DNA from: Frankia nepalensis | GTDB lineage: Bacteria > Actinomycetota > Actinomycetes > Frankiales > Frankiaceae | NCBI RefSeq assembly: GCF_016786325.1 | Contig: NZ_JADWYU010000225.1 | Span: 1-47,790 of the forward strand | Length of the DNA stretch: 47,790 bases | Direction: 5' to 3' | Shown: piece after piece, positions 1 to 7,591 of the stretch | Layout: every line of letters starts with the position of its first letter | Position numbering within the stretch: the stretch's first letter is position 1 | Program-made: the position numbers and the translations under genes | The notes under the pieces: generated by a model | Databases searched by the model: none | What the model saw: the letters and a program-made list of their open reading frames with translations, nothing else | Told to the model about the DNA's origin: nothing

Positions 1-36
1 CCACACCCACGTCCGAGCGGGCAAGGGCCACTGGGG

Positions 37-624
37 TCATTCTGGCGCGCCCATAGTTACGTTCATTTCCGTTCCAGGGTCTGGTGCGTTGTGCGGAGCC
101 GGGGCGTGCGGAGCTGCCGCGCTGGCATCGCGAGCTGGTCCAGCGCCGGTGGACCTATCCACGGCCGCGTCGTGATGGCTGGCTCGAGGAGCCGTCAGCT
201 CCCGCCGTCGCAGCTTGTCGGCCAGCGCCAGCTGGCGGTGGGCCGCGGTGTGGTCACCGGCCATCGTGAAGGCGCGCGCGAGTAGTTCGTGGTTGTGTTC
301 GATGAACGGGTTGCGCGATACGGCGTAGGCGGCGTACCGGACGGCGTCGTCTGCCTGTCCGGCGGCCAGCCGTGCCGCCGCCGCGTCGCGTAGTCGGGCC
401 TCGTGCGCGGCGGCGACCTGATGGCGGGCTACCAGCAGCCAGGAGTCGAATCCGGGCGCGGCCGCGGGTTCCACCACGCGATCCGCACCGGCACCCTCTG
501 CCGCTACGATCCGTGAGACCCGCCGACCGCCGGGGCCAGCGACCCGATCCGGTTCGTACTCGTGCGGGGCGCCACCGACCGCGCGTCGCCGGTGGGAGAC
601 GAGTTTCATCTGCCCGGCGGGCAT
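37..624 (-). pseudogene. SARP-type regulator fragment (BTAD domain only)
   Basis: The 195-aa frame contains a helical-repeat stretch (about residues 60-140) that reads like the bacterial transcriptional activator domain of SARP regulators: FDSWLLVARHQVAAAHEARL, then AAARLAAGQADDAVRYA and NPFIEHNHELLARAFTMAGD. Intact SARPs have an N-terminal OmpR-like winged helix before this domain. Here the ~55 upstream residues do not look like one, so the piece probably cannot bind DNA. It lies 16 bp downstream of the ABC exporter on the same strand. The C-terminal 50 residues are low-complexity Ala/Pro. I read it as a 5'-truncated relic; a small stand-alone BTAD protein is the alternative. Confidence 0.5.
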
Positions 625-640
625 CTCCGCGAAGGTGAGG

Positions 641-2413
641 TCATGCCACCGCCTGCTCGCGGTAGTAGGAGCGGTACGTCGCCGACGACTGGAGCAGCGA
701 GGCGTGGGTGCCGATGTCGCCGACCCGTCCCCGCTCGACGACGACGATCTGGTCGGCGTCGCGGATGGTGGTGACGCGGTGGGCGATGACGAGGGACGTC
801 CTGCCGGCGAGGAGCCGGTCGAGGGCGCCGAGCACGAGGCGTTCGCTGGCGGCGTCGAGCGCGCTCGTCGCCTCGTCGAGGACGACGATCGCGGGGTCCT
901 TCAGCATTACCCGGGCGATGGCGAGGCGTTGTCGCTGGCCGCCGGAGAGCGTGACGCCGCGTTCGCCGAGCTCGGTGTGGATCCCGTCGTCCCAGGTTCG
1001 CACGAACTCCCAGGCGTTCGCCTCGTGGAGCGCGTGTTCGATCTCCTCGTCGGTGGCGGTCGGTCTGGCGAGTCGCAGGTTGCGGGCCAGTGAGCCGCTG
1101 AGCAGGACGGAGTCCTGGAAGACGACGCCGACTGCGGCGCGTACCGAGGCCTGTGTGACGTCGCGCAGGTCGTGGCCGTCGATCGTCACGCGGCCGTCGA
1201 CCGGGTCGAAGAATCGGAGCAGCAGCTGGGCGACGGTGGACTTCCCCGCGCCGGAGGGGCCGACGAGCGCGGTCGTCTGGCCGGGCCGGATCGTCAGGTC
1301 GAAGCCGTCGAGGACCGGGCGCGAGGCGCGGCCCGGATAGGCGAACGAGACGTGTTCGAACGCGACGCGACCGTCGGTGACGGCGAGGGCGGGGGCGTGG
1401 GGACCGTCGGCCACGGCGGGCCGTTCCTCGAGCAGCTCGGCGGCGCGTTCACTGGCGGCCAGCCCGGTGATGACCTCTGGCAGGGTGGTGATGACCTGCG
1501 TGAGCGCGCTCGACCCGCGCAGCCAGAACCCCCAGATGGCGACGACGTCGCCGATGCTGAGCGTTCCTGACGCCGTGCGCCAGGAACCGATGAACAGGAG
1601 CAGGAACGGCGCGACGAACGCGAGGTGGAAGCCGAGGGGGTCGGCGTAGCGGTGCTGGAGCCGCGCGAGGGCCTCGGAGCCGGCCCGGACCCGTTCGGTG
1701 CCGCGGCGGACCTGGCCGAGAGCGTCGTCCTCGGCGTTGAACGCCTTGAGAAGGGCGTTCACGCCGAGCATTTCGGCGAGCGTCCCGGAGGTCCTGCCGA
1801 GCTCGTCTCTGATGTCGCGGCCGCGGCGGCGAAGCCGCGGGAGGACCAGCAGCGTCCACACCACGGCCACGGCGAGCAGCCCGAGCGCGAGCAGCGCCAT
1901 CCACAGGTCCACCCACGCGATGAGCCCCACCGAGATGACCAGCAGCGCCACCGCCCACCACAGCACCATGCCCTGCCAGACCGCGAGTTCCAGGCGCTCG
2001 ATGTCCTGGTTGATCAGGGCGGCGATGTCGCCGACGCGCGAGCGGTGGAAGAAGTCCATCGACAGGCGCTGCACGTGCTCGTACAGGGTGCGCCGCAGGT
2101 TGGTGGCCCAGCGCGCCGCGCCGCGGCGCGTCCAGGTGTGCGCGAGGTACGCCGCGGTGAGGAAGGTCGCCGCCATGGCGGCCGCGGCCACCACCGGTCC
2201 CTGCCAACCGGAGCGGACGAACTGGTGCGGGTCGTGCTGGATGCGGTTGAGCGCGACCCGGAAGACGGCCGGCGTGAGACTCTGCGCGACGGCGTCGACG
2301 AGGATGAGCGCGTAGCCGCCGACGAGTAGCCGCCCACCGTCGCCGGCGTGCGCGAACAACGTGCGCAGCGCGCGTGGCGAGTGCCGCGCCAGCACGCGGG
2401 GGTTACCTGTCAC
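641..2413 (-). CDS. ABC exporter, fused membrane and ATPase domains
   Basis: A 590-aa half-transporter of the MsbA/lipid-multidrug exporter type that would act as a dimer in the cytoplasmic membrane. Residues ~30-310 hold the hydrophobic type I exporter membrane domain. The C-terminal ATPase has Walker A LVGPSGAGKST (~383), signature LSGGQRQRLAIAR (~483), Walker B IVVLDEATSALDA (~505) and the H-loop SLVIAHR, so all catalytic motifs are present. The GTG start at 2413 lies 21 bp after the stop of the PhyH-like dioxygenase gene, so the two are probably cotranscribed. The substrate cannot be deduced. Length is normal for the family. Confidence 0.9.
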   Translation of the reverse strand: MTGNPRVLARHSPRALRTLFAHAGDGGRLLVGGYALILVDAVAQSLTPAVFRVALNRIQHDPHQFVRSGWQGPVVAAAAMAATFLTAAYLAHTWTRRGAARWATNLRRTLYEHVQRLSMDFFHRSRVGDIAALINQDIERLELAVWQGMVLWWAVALLVISVGLIAWVDLWMALLALGLLAVAVVWTLLVLPRLRRRGRDIRDELGRTSGTLAEMLGVNALLKAFNAEDDALGQVRRGTERVRAGSEALARLQHRYADPLGFHLAFVAPFLLLFIGSWRTASGTLSIGDVVAIWGFWLRGSSALTQVITTLPEVITGLAASERAAELLEERPAVADGPHAPALAVTDGRVAFEHVSFAYPGRASRPVLDGFDLTIRPGQTTALVGPSGAGKSTVAQLLLRFFDPVDGRVTIDGHDLRDVTQASVRAAVGVVFQDSVLLSGSLARNLRLARPTATDEEIEHALHEANAWEFVRTWDDGIHTELGERGVTLSGGQRQRLAIARVMLKDPAIVVLDEATSALDAASERLVLGALDRLLAGRTSLVIAHRVTTIRDADQIVVVERGRVGDIGTHASLLQSSATYRSYYREQAVA

Positions 2414-2434
2414 CGGCTTGTTCGCGGCCAGTCC

Positions 2435-3655
2435 TCATGCGCGGGCGCCTTGATCGAGCAGAATCCTGGATACCCGCTCGCGCAGCTCGGCGAGAGCCTG
2501 GCCGCCCGTGGCACCCGCGTCGCGTGGAGCGAGACCGAATCCCGTGTACATGACGCGGCGTTCCTGGACGAGCGGCGGAGTCGACTCGTGCAGGGTGCAG
2601 CTCAGGTGCACGGTGAGGTCGCCCGGTTCGGTCGGGACGGCGACGACCGGCAGGTAGGGCCGGGATTTGGCGATCTCCACCGGCATGAGAACCCGGTGGG
2701 AGCCTGCGACGACGCGCAGCTGCCCGTTCGCGGCGCCGCTCGCCGTGACCGCGATCCCCACGACCGTGCCCGAACACTGATACGCGTGCCGGCCGAAGTG
2801 GCAGTCGCGGTGGAAACTGACGTCCGACGCGCCGCTCACGACCCCCTTGGGCTTGATGAGCGCTTCCAGACCCTTGCCCCCGACGGGGCGCTGAACGAGA
2901 TCGTCGTTTCCGGCCAGGGTTTGACGTAGTCGGTCCCAGAGATCGCTGCCCACGATGGCCGCGGTCCGCGGAGACCGGGCGACGAAGTCCTGGAGCCGGA
3001 CGCACCGGCGGGTTCCGTCGGCCAGGGTCGCCCACCAGGACCGGCCATCGCCCTCGTGATAGTCCGGGAGCGCGCGGTCGATGTCCTGCGAGACCTCCCG
3101 CATGGCGACCGGGTCCACCCAGCCCCGCAGGTGGAGGAAGCCGGCCTCGCGCAGGAAGTGCGCGACGTCCGCGGGATCGTCGTCTGGGGTGAGAACGCGG
3201 CCGAGGTCGAGCGGCGCCCCATGGCGGTCGAGGAACTCGATCCCGTCGTCCACGACCGGCCAGCCTTCGAGCAGTGTCAGCCATAACGAGTCCCAGACAG
3301 AGACGTCTCGCTCGTCGCCGCCCCGGTACCGCAGCTCGCGCACGGTGATCATGGCGTTGAACGACCGCTGGTTCTGCACCCAGTCGGAGAACTGGTCCGC
3401 GTCGAACGTCACGACGAGCGCGCCGTCGGCGACGCCCGGCGAGACGGCTAGGCCGCCGTCGGCGGCCGAGAAGGACCAGGAACGGTCACCGATCTCGATC
3501 GCCAGCGGCGCCGCGCCGAGCCGCTCGACCCCCTGCGCGACGAGCGCGCCGTGACGGGCGGCGAGATCAGGGAACGCGCTCGCCAGGAAGTCCTCCATCG
3601 TGACCTTGCGCAGGTCGGCGTCGAGACGGGTACGGCGGTCCAGGGCGACGGGCAT
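2435..3655 (-). CDS. PhyH-like Fe(II)/2-oxoglutarate dioxygenase with N-terminal extra domain
   Basis: The C-terminal half is a phytanoyl-CoA dioxygenase-like jelly roll. It has the HxD pair in FHRDCHFGRH (~281), a distal His in VHLSCTLHEST (~356) and an Arg in ERRVMYTGF for 2-oxoglutarate. The N-terminal ~125 residues (MEDFLASAFPDLAARHG to about WPVVDDG) look like a small SCP2/sterol-carrier-type domain, which would fit a lipid or acyl-CoA substrate; that assignment is by eye. I place the start at ATG 3655 (MPVALDRR) because GAGAGGGA sits 6-8 bp upstream; a frame extension to 3691 has no ribosome site. First gene of the minus-strand set with the ABC exporter. The precise substrate is unknown. 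Confidence 0.8.
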   Translation of the reverse strand: MPVALDRRTRLDADLRKVTMEDFLASAFPDLAARHGALVAQGVERLGAAPLAIEIGDRSWSFSAADGGLAVSPGVADGALVVTFDADQFSDWVQNQRSFNAMITVRELRYRGGDERDVSVWDSLWLTLLEGWPVVDDGIEFLDRHGAPLDLGRVLTPDDDPADVAHFLREAGFLHLRGWVDPVAMREVSQDIDRALPDYHEGDGRSWWATLADGTRRCVRLQDFVARSPRTAAIVGSDLWDRLRQTLAGNDDLVQRPVGGKGLEALIKPKGVVSGASDVSFHRDCHFGRHAYQCSGTVVGIAVTASGAANGQLRVVAGSHRVLMPVEIAKSRPYLPVVAVPTEPGDLTVHLSCTLHESTPPLVQERRVMYTGFGLAPRDAGATGGQALAELRERVSRILLDQGARA

Positions 3656-3795
3656 ACGTTTCCCTCTCGCGATGTCCAGCCCGGCCACCAACGAGGCGAG
3701 GCGGTCGGGAATCGTGGTCGTGAGCGGAGCACGGGAGCGAGGAGGAGCGGCCCGACACCGGGATCAGCGTTCGCTCCGTGGCAGGGTCCGCCCGG

Positions 3796-3823
3796 TCACT
3801 AGCGCGCGTTAGTCCGGTGGCAA
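3796..3823 (-). promoter_or_regulatory. Candidate promoter with embedded TetR-like operator
   Basis: On the minus strand TTGCCA (3823-3818) and TAGTGA (3801-3796) are 16 bp apart. Overlapping this core is ACTAGCGCGCGTTAGT (3798-3813), a 16-bp palindrome with one mismatched pair. A further half-site ACTAGCGCG lies at 3838-3846. The arrangement suits a repressor that blocks polymerase at the dioxygenase/ABC promoter. The adjacent TetR gene is an obvious candidate, but this motif differs from the palindromes in front of that gene, so another regulator is possible. The leader to ATG 3655 would be about 130 nt. Confidence 0.45.
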
Positions 3824-3945
3824 ACTATCATCGCGCTACTAGCGCGGGCAAGCTGTCACCGGTGCCGCGACGACTGCTGATCACCGAAGCGCCACGTCGC
3901 CGCCTCGCCGTGGTTGTGATCAGCCGCGAGCCCTTCGGGGCCGGG

Positions 3946-4533
3946 TCAGGCGATGGCCGGGTGTTCGGCGAGGGCTGGCATGGCGAGGGCGTGCAGGCCG
4001 GCGCGGATTCGGTCGAGTGACATGCCGCGGGCGGTGTGAAGGTAGTCGACCGCGTCGGCGCGTACGGCGGTGTAAAGGATGTGGCCGAGGTAGTCGGCGT
4101 CCACGCCGGGGCGTGCGGCGCTGATCCGCCGGGTGAGCTCGGCGATCCAGTGCTGGCTGGCGGGGCTGGTGTAGTAGCCGTTCGGGCCGCTGTGGTCGAG
4201 CGCTCGGATGAGTGAGCGGTTCGCCCAGACGAAGTCGAGCAGATCGTCGAGGTAGGACAGCAGCGCGGGGACGGGTTCGGTCGGACCGGCGTCCGACCCC
4301 GGGTCCTTCTCGCTGCGCAGCAGTGCGGTGGCGCGGCGGGCGAGGACGGCCTCGATCAGGGCGCCGCGGTCGCTGAACCTGCGGAAGAGGGTGCCCTTGC
4401 CGACTCCGGCGGCCTCGGCGATGTCGTTCATCGAGACCGTCCCGGCGTCGGTGCGGTCGAACAGCTCGGCTGCCGCGGCCAGGATCGCCTCCCGGTTGCG
4501 CGCCGCGTCGGCTCGTTCCCGCTGGGCGGTCAT
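3946..4533 (-). CDS. TetR/AcrR-family transcriptional regulator
   Basis: A 195-aa one-component repressor. Residues 10-57 form the TetR DNA-binding domain: NREAILAAAAELF, then the helix-turn-helix MNDIAEAAGVGKGTLFRRF. The rest is the all-helical ligand/dimer domain. The ATG at 4533 is preceded by AGGAGGAGAAG, an excellent ribosome site. It is transcribed divergently from the luciferase-like oxidoreductase at 4738, and two palindromes lie between them, so it probably controls itself and that gene. Its last ~60 residues (DYLGHILYTAVRADAVDYLH onward) are nearly the same as those of the truncated TetR copy at 12404, so the two are paralogues. Confidence 0.92.
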   Translation of the reverse strand: MTAQRERADAARNREAILAAAAELFDRTDAGTVSMNDIAEAAGVGKGTLFRRFSDRGALIEAVLARRATALLRSEKDPGSDAGPTEPVPALLSYLDDLLDFVWANRSLIRALDHSGPNGYYTSPASQHWIAELTRRISAARPGVDADYLGHILYTAVRADAVDYLHTARGMSLDRIRAGLHALAMPALAEHPAIA

Positions 4534-4583
4534 CAGCGCTTCTCCTCCTCAGTCGCGACTGGTTGGCCGCGACGGTTGCCCTG

Positions 4584-4629
4584 CGGACCGTCGGTCCGTA
4601 TCGTAACCCGTAAGCGGACCGCCGGTCCG
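4584..4629. promoter_or_regulatory. Paired palindromic operators (CGGACCGNCGGTCCG x2)
   Basis: CGGACCGTCGGTCCG at 4584-4598 and CGGACCGCCGGTCCG at 4615-4629 are 15-bp palindromes, perfect except for the central base. Their centres are 31 bp apart, about three helical turns, between divergent TetR and oxidoreductase genes. This is the classical layout of TetR operators. The same motif recurs at 12317-12363 before the TetR remnant. Confidence 0.7.
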
Positions 4630-4737
4630 GTGGTGCGACCCCTCGGACCCCGATTGTTACTGGCGCCGAGGCCCGGTCAGCGTGCCGCCGCGGTGACTCG
4701 TGCCGCTGTCCGCTGTCGTGTGGGAGGAGTGGAGTTA

Positions 4738-5736
4738 ATGGGCTTCGAGAAGCCTGGCATCGCGTTGTCCTGTGGCTTACCGCCGGGGCCGGACTTCGCG
4801 GACCTCGCGGTGCTGGCCGAGCAGTTGGGCTATGCCCGGGTGTGGATCTATGACTCGGCGCCGCTGTGGGAGGACCCGTTCGTCCACCTGGCGCTGGCGG
4901 CGACGCGGACGACCCGGATCGGGCTCGGCACCGCGGTTCTGATCCCTCAGCAGCGGTCGGTGATGGCGATGGCGAGCGCGGTGGCCACCCTCGCCCGGAT
5001 CTCCGAGGGCAGGTTCCTGGCCTGTTTCGGCACCGGGTTCACCGCCCGGCTGACAGTCGGGCAGCGCCCGATGACCCTGGACGCGCTGGCCGCCTACGTC
5101 ACCGCGCTGCGCGGCCTGCTCGCGGGTCAGACCACCGTCGTCGACGGGAAGCCAGTCCGGATGCTGCACGCGGACGGGCTCGCGGCGGCGCGTCCGGTCG
5201 AGGTTCCGTTGTGGCTGAGCGTCTTCGGCCCGCGCGGCTCGGCGATGGCCGCCGACCTGGCCGACGGCGTGATCGGCCCGCCGCATCCGACTCTCCCGGC
5301 GGCGACGATCATGTCCGGCACGGTGCTCGACCCGGGGGAGGAGCCGGGGTCGGCTCGGGTCCGGGAGGCGGTCGGGCCGTGGCGGGTCGTCGACTGGCAC
5401 AACGCCTATGCCCGCGGCGGCGCCGAGGCGGTCGACGCGATGCCGGGCGGCCGAGTCTGGCGCGAGGCGCTGGAGGCGCTGGCTCCCGAGGGCGAGCGGC
5501 ATCTGCTCACGTTCGAAGGTCACGTCACCCACCTGCCGGACCGCGACCGCGGGCTGCTCGACCACATCGATACCAGGATGATGATCGGTGACGCCGCGCG
5601 TGTCGCCAAGACCCTCGCGCGTCTCGGATCGGCCGGGTTCTCGGAGGTCGTCTACACCCCATCCGGGCCGGATGTCGCCCGTGAGCTGACCGCGTTCATG
5701 GCCGCCCGGCCCGCGCGGCTCACGCCGGCGGTCTGA
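4738..5736 (+). CDS. LLM-class (F420-type) flavin-dependent oxidoreductase
   Basis: A 332-aa luciferase-like monooxygenase-family protein with a TIM-barrel pattern: FADLAVLAEQLGYARVWIYD at the N-terminus, ATRTTRIGLGTAVLIP, ARISEGRFLACFGTGF and a C-terminal VAKTLARLGSAGFSEVVYTP. In actinobacteria such enzymes commonly use coenzyme F420 rather than FMN; the cofactor here is inferred. The frame is open from 4576, but ATG 4738 is preceded by GGAGGAGTGGAG and matches the usual family N-terminus, so I use it. Divergent from the TetR gene and downstream of the paired palindromes, so probably TetR-controlled. It precedes the Rieske modules and may belong to the same pathway. Confidence 0.85.
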   Translation: MGFEKPGIALSCGLPPGPDFADLAVLAEQLGYARVWIYDSAPLWEDPFVHLALAATRTTRIGLGTAVLIPQQRSVMAMASAVATLARISEGRFLACFGTGFTARLTVGQRPMTLDALAAYVTALRGLLAGQTTVVDGKPVRMLHADGLAAARPVEVPLWLSVFGPRGSAMAADLADGVIGPPHPTLPAATIMSGTVLDPGEEPGSARVREAVGPWRVVDWHNAYARGGAEAVDAMPGGRVWREALEALAPEGERHLLTFEGHVTHLPDRDRGLLDHIDTRMMIGDAARVAKTLARLGSAGFSEVVYTPSGPDVARELTAFMAARPARLTPAV

Positions 5737-5905
5737 CTCGGCCAGGTCTGGATCGTCAGTCCCGTACCTGAGTCTCCGCGGACCGGTGTCGTTCGCCCAC
5801 GGCCTTCGCTGTGGCCGACGGCCTGAGCGTTCCTGGCTCCGGCCCAGCCCGTCCCGCTCGCGCGTTAGCGAATACCGCCTCGACCTCGTAGAGGAGAGAA
5901 GCCCC

Positions 5906-7171
5906 GTGCCCCATTTCGCCAAGCCCCCGGCGGGGAGCTGGACCCAGCACTACCCCGAGCTGGGCACGGCCCCCGTGGACTACACCGACTCCGTCGACCC
6001 GGCGTTCTACGAGCTGGAGAAGGTGGCCATCTTCCGTCGCTCGTGGCTGAACGTCGGCCGGGTCGAGAAGCTCCCGCGCACCGGCAGCTACTTCACCAGG
6101 GAACTGGCCGTCCTCGACACGTCGCTGATCATCGTGAAGGGCGCGGACGGGAAGATCCGCGCCTTCCACAACGTGTGTCGTCACCGGGGGAACAAGCTGG
6201 TCTGGAACGACTTTCCCGGTGAGGAGTCGGCCGGTGTCTGCCGGCAGTTCACCTGCAAGTACCACGCGTGGCGCTATGACCTCACCGGGAAGCTGACGTT
6301 CATCCAGCAGGAGGGGGAGTTCTTCGGCGTCGACAAGGACCAGTACGGCCTCAAGGAGGTCGCCTGCGACGTCTGGGAAGGGTTCATCTTCATCAACCTG
6401 GAGCCGGCGGAGAGTCTGACCGAGTATCTCGGCGACCTGGCCAAGGGCATCGAGGGGTACCCGTTCCACGAGATGACCTCGGTCTACACCTATCGGGCCG
6501 AGGTGGGCAGCAACTGGAAACTGTTCATCGACGCGTTCGCGGAGTTCTACCACGCCCCCGTGCTGCACCACAAGCAGGCGGTGAAGAACGAGGCGGAGAA
6601 GCTCGTCGGCTATGGCTTCGAGGCGCTGCACTACGAGCTGAGCAGCCCGCACTCGATGGTGTCCTCGTGGGGCGGTATGGCTCCGCCGAAGGACCCGTCC
6701 ATGGTCAAGCCGATCGAGCGGGCACTGCGCAGCGGCCTGTTCGGCCCGTGGGACCGGCCCGCGATCGAGGGCCTGGACCCGTTGCCTCCGTCGATCAACC
6801 CGTCCCGGTCGCCGTCGTGGGGTACTGACTCGTTCGAGTTCTTCCCGAACTTCACGCTGCTGTTCTGGGCGCCCGGCTGGTATCTGACCTACAACTACTG
6901 GCCGACGGCGGTCGACAGGCATCTCTTCGAGGCGAACCTGTACTTCGTCCCCGCGAGGAGCGCCCGTGAGCGGCTGGCCCAGGAACTTGCGACCGTCACG
7001 TTCAAGGAGTACGCGCTCCAGGACGGAAACACCCTGGAGGCGACCCAGTCGATGCTCGCCTCCCGGGTCGTCTCGGAGTTTCCGCTCAATGACCAGGAAA
7101 TCCTGCTCCGGCACCTGCACAAGGTCGTCGCCGACCGCGTCAAGGAGTACACCGATGCCGCTGCCCGCTGA
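5906..7171 (+). CDS. Rieske [2Fe-2S] ring-hydroxylating oxygenase, alpha subunit (copy 1)
   Basis: A 421-aa aromatic-ring-hydroxylating-dioxygenase-type large subunit. The Rieske cluster ligands are visible as CRHRGN (~91) and CKYHAW (~117), and the mononuclear iron site as FAEFYHAPVLHH (His ~216 and ~221). GTG 5906 is chosen because GAGGAGAG lies 7-14 bp upstream and because MPHFAKPPAGSW aligns with MALYPKPAEGSW of the second copy. No classical ~180-aa beta subunit, ferredoxin or reductase is adjacent, so electron supply must come from elsewhere. The 3' end overlaps the small partner gene by 17 bp. Substrate unknown. Confidence 0.9.
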   Translation: MPHFAKPPAGSWTQHYPELGTAPVDYTDSVDPAFYELEKVAIFRRSWLNVGRVEKLPRTGSYFTRELAVLDTSLIIVKGADGKIRAFHNVCRHRGNKLVWNDFPGEESAGVCRQFTCKYHAWRYDLTGKLTFIQQEGEFFGVDKDQYGLKEVACDVWEGFIFINLEPAESLTEYLGDLAKGIEGYPFHEMTSVYTYRAEVGSNWKLFIDAFAEFYHAPVLHHKQAVKNEAEKLVGYGFEALHYELSSPHSMVSSWGGMAPPKDPSMVKPIERALRSGLFGPWDRPAIEGLDPLPPSINPSRSPSWGTDSFEFFPNFTLLFWAPGWYLTYNYWPTAVDRHLFEANLYFVPARSARERLAQELATVTFKEYALQDGNTLEATQSMLASRVVSEFPLNDQEILLRHLHKVVADRVKEYTDAAAR

Positions 7172-7478
7172 GTTCGCCGACCTCGAGCCGTACCTGGCCT
7201 GGGCGCTGCCCACCGAGTCCGAGCGGTACGCGCGTCGGCTGGACTCGTCGCTGGTGGAGATGCAGACGTTCTACGACGCGGCCTTTCCTCGTCTCGAGGA
7301 GGCCATCGTCTACTGCGACGAACACCCGTACGACGATCTGCCCGAGGACGCCCGCACCCTGCTGCGGCTCATGCAATCGCTGGTCATGGTGTCCTTCCCG
7401 GTCGAGGTCTGGAAGCAGGCGCGGGTGCCCGACAGCGGCGCCGCGTACCTGACCGTCACAGCCGAGCCGGTGGTCTGA
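7155..7478 (+). CDS. Small Rieske-associated protein of unknown function (copy 1)
   Basis: A 107-aa protein, MPLPAEFADLEPYLAWALPT at the start, predicted mostly helical and without cysteine clusters or a signal peptide. Its ATG lies inside the last codons of the Rieske gene (17-bp overlap), so translation is coupled. It is clearly homologous to the 111-aa protein after the second Rieske gene: shared features are ADFSDLEP/AEFADLEP, the ERYARR block, FPRLEEA/FPRIGEA, YCD, DLPEDA/GLPDDA and a C-terminal VEVW/VEIW. It is much shorter than the NTF2-fold beta subunits of ring hydroxylases. A stabilising or regulatory partner is an inference from context. Confidence 0.85.
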   Translation: MPLPAEFADLEPYLAWALPTESERYARRLDSSLVEMQTFYDAAFPRLEEAIVYCDEHPYDDLPEDARTLLRLMQSLVMVSFPVEVWKQARVPDSGAAYLTVTAEPVV

Positions 7479-7504
7479 CCGCGCTCGTTCGCATCTGCGC
7501 CGGG

Positions 7505-7540
7505 CGCCGGGTCCGACGCGCGCGAAGCGCGTCCCCGGCG
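7505..7540 (+). terminator. Two-part GC hairpin between the Rieske modules
   Basis: CGCCGGG (7505-7511) pairs with CCCGGCG (7534-7540), and inside it GACGCGC (7515-7521) pairs with GCGCGTC (7527-7533) around a GCGAA loop; TCC forms a bulge. The stem is very stable. No T-run follows, so it may be a GC-type terminator, an attenuator or a processing site that separates expression of the two modules. Confidence 0.4.
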
Positions 7541-7591
7541 TCCGGCGGGGACCACCGTCTGTCGTAAGCCGAGATGGAGAGGACGTACGCG

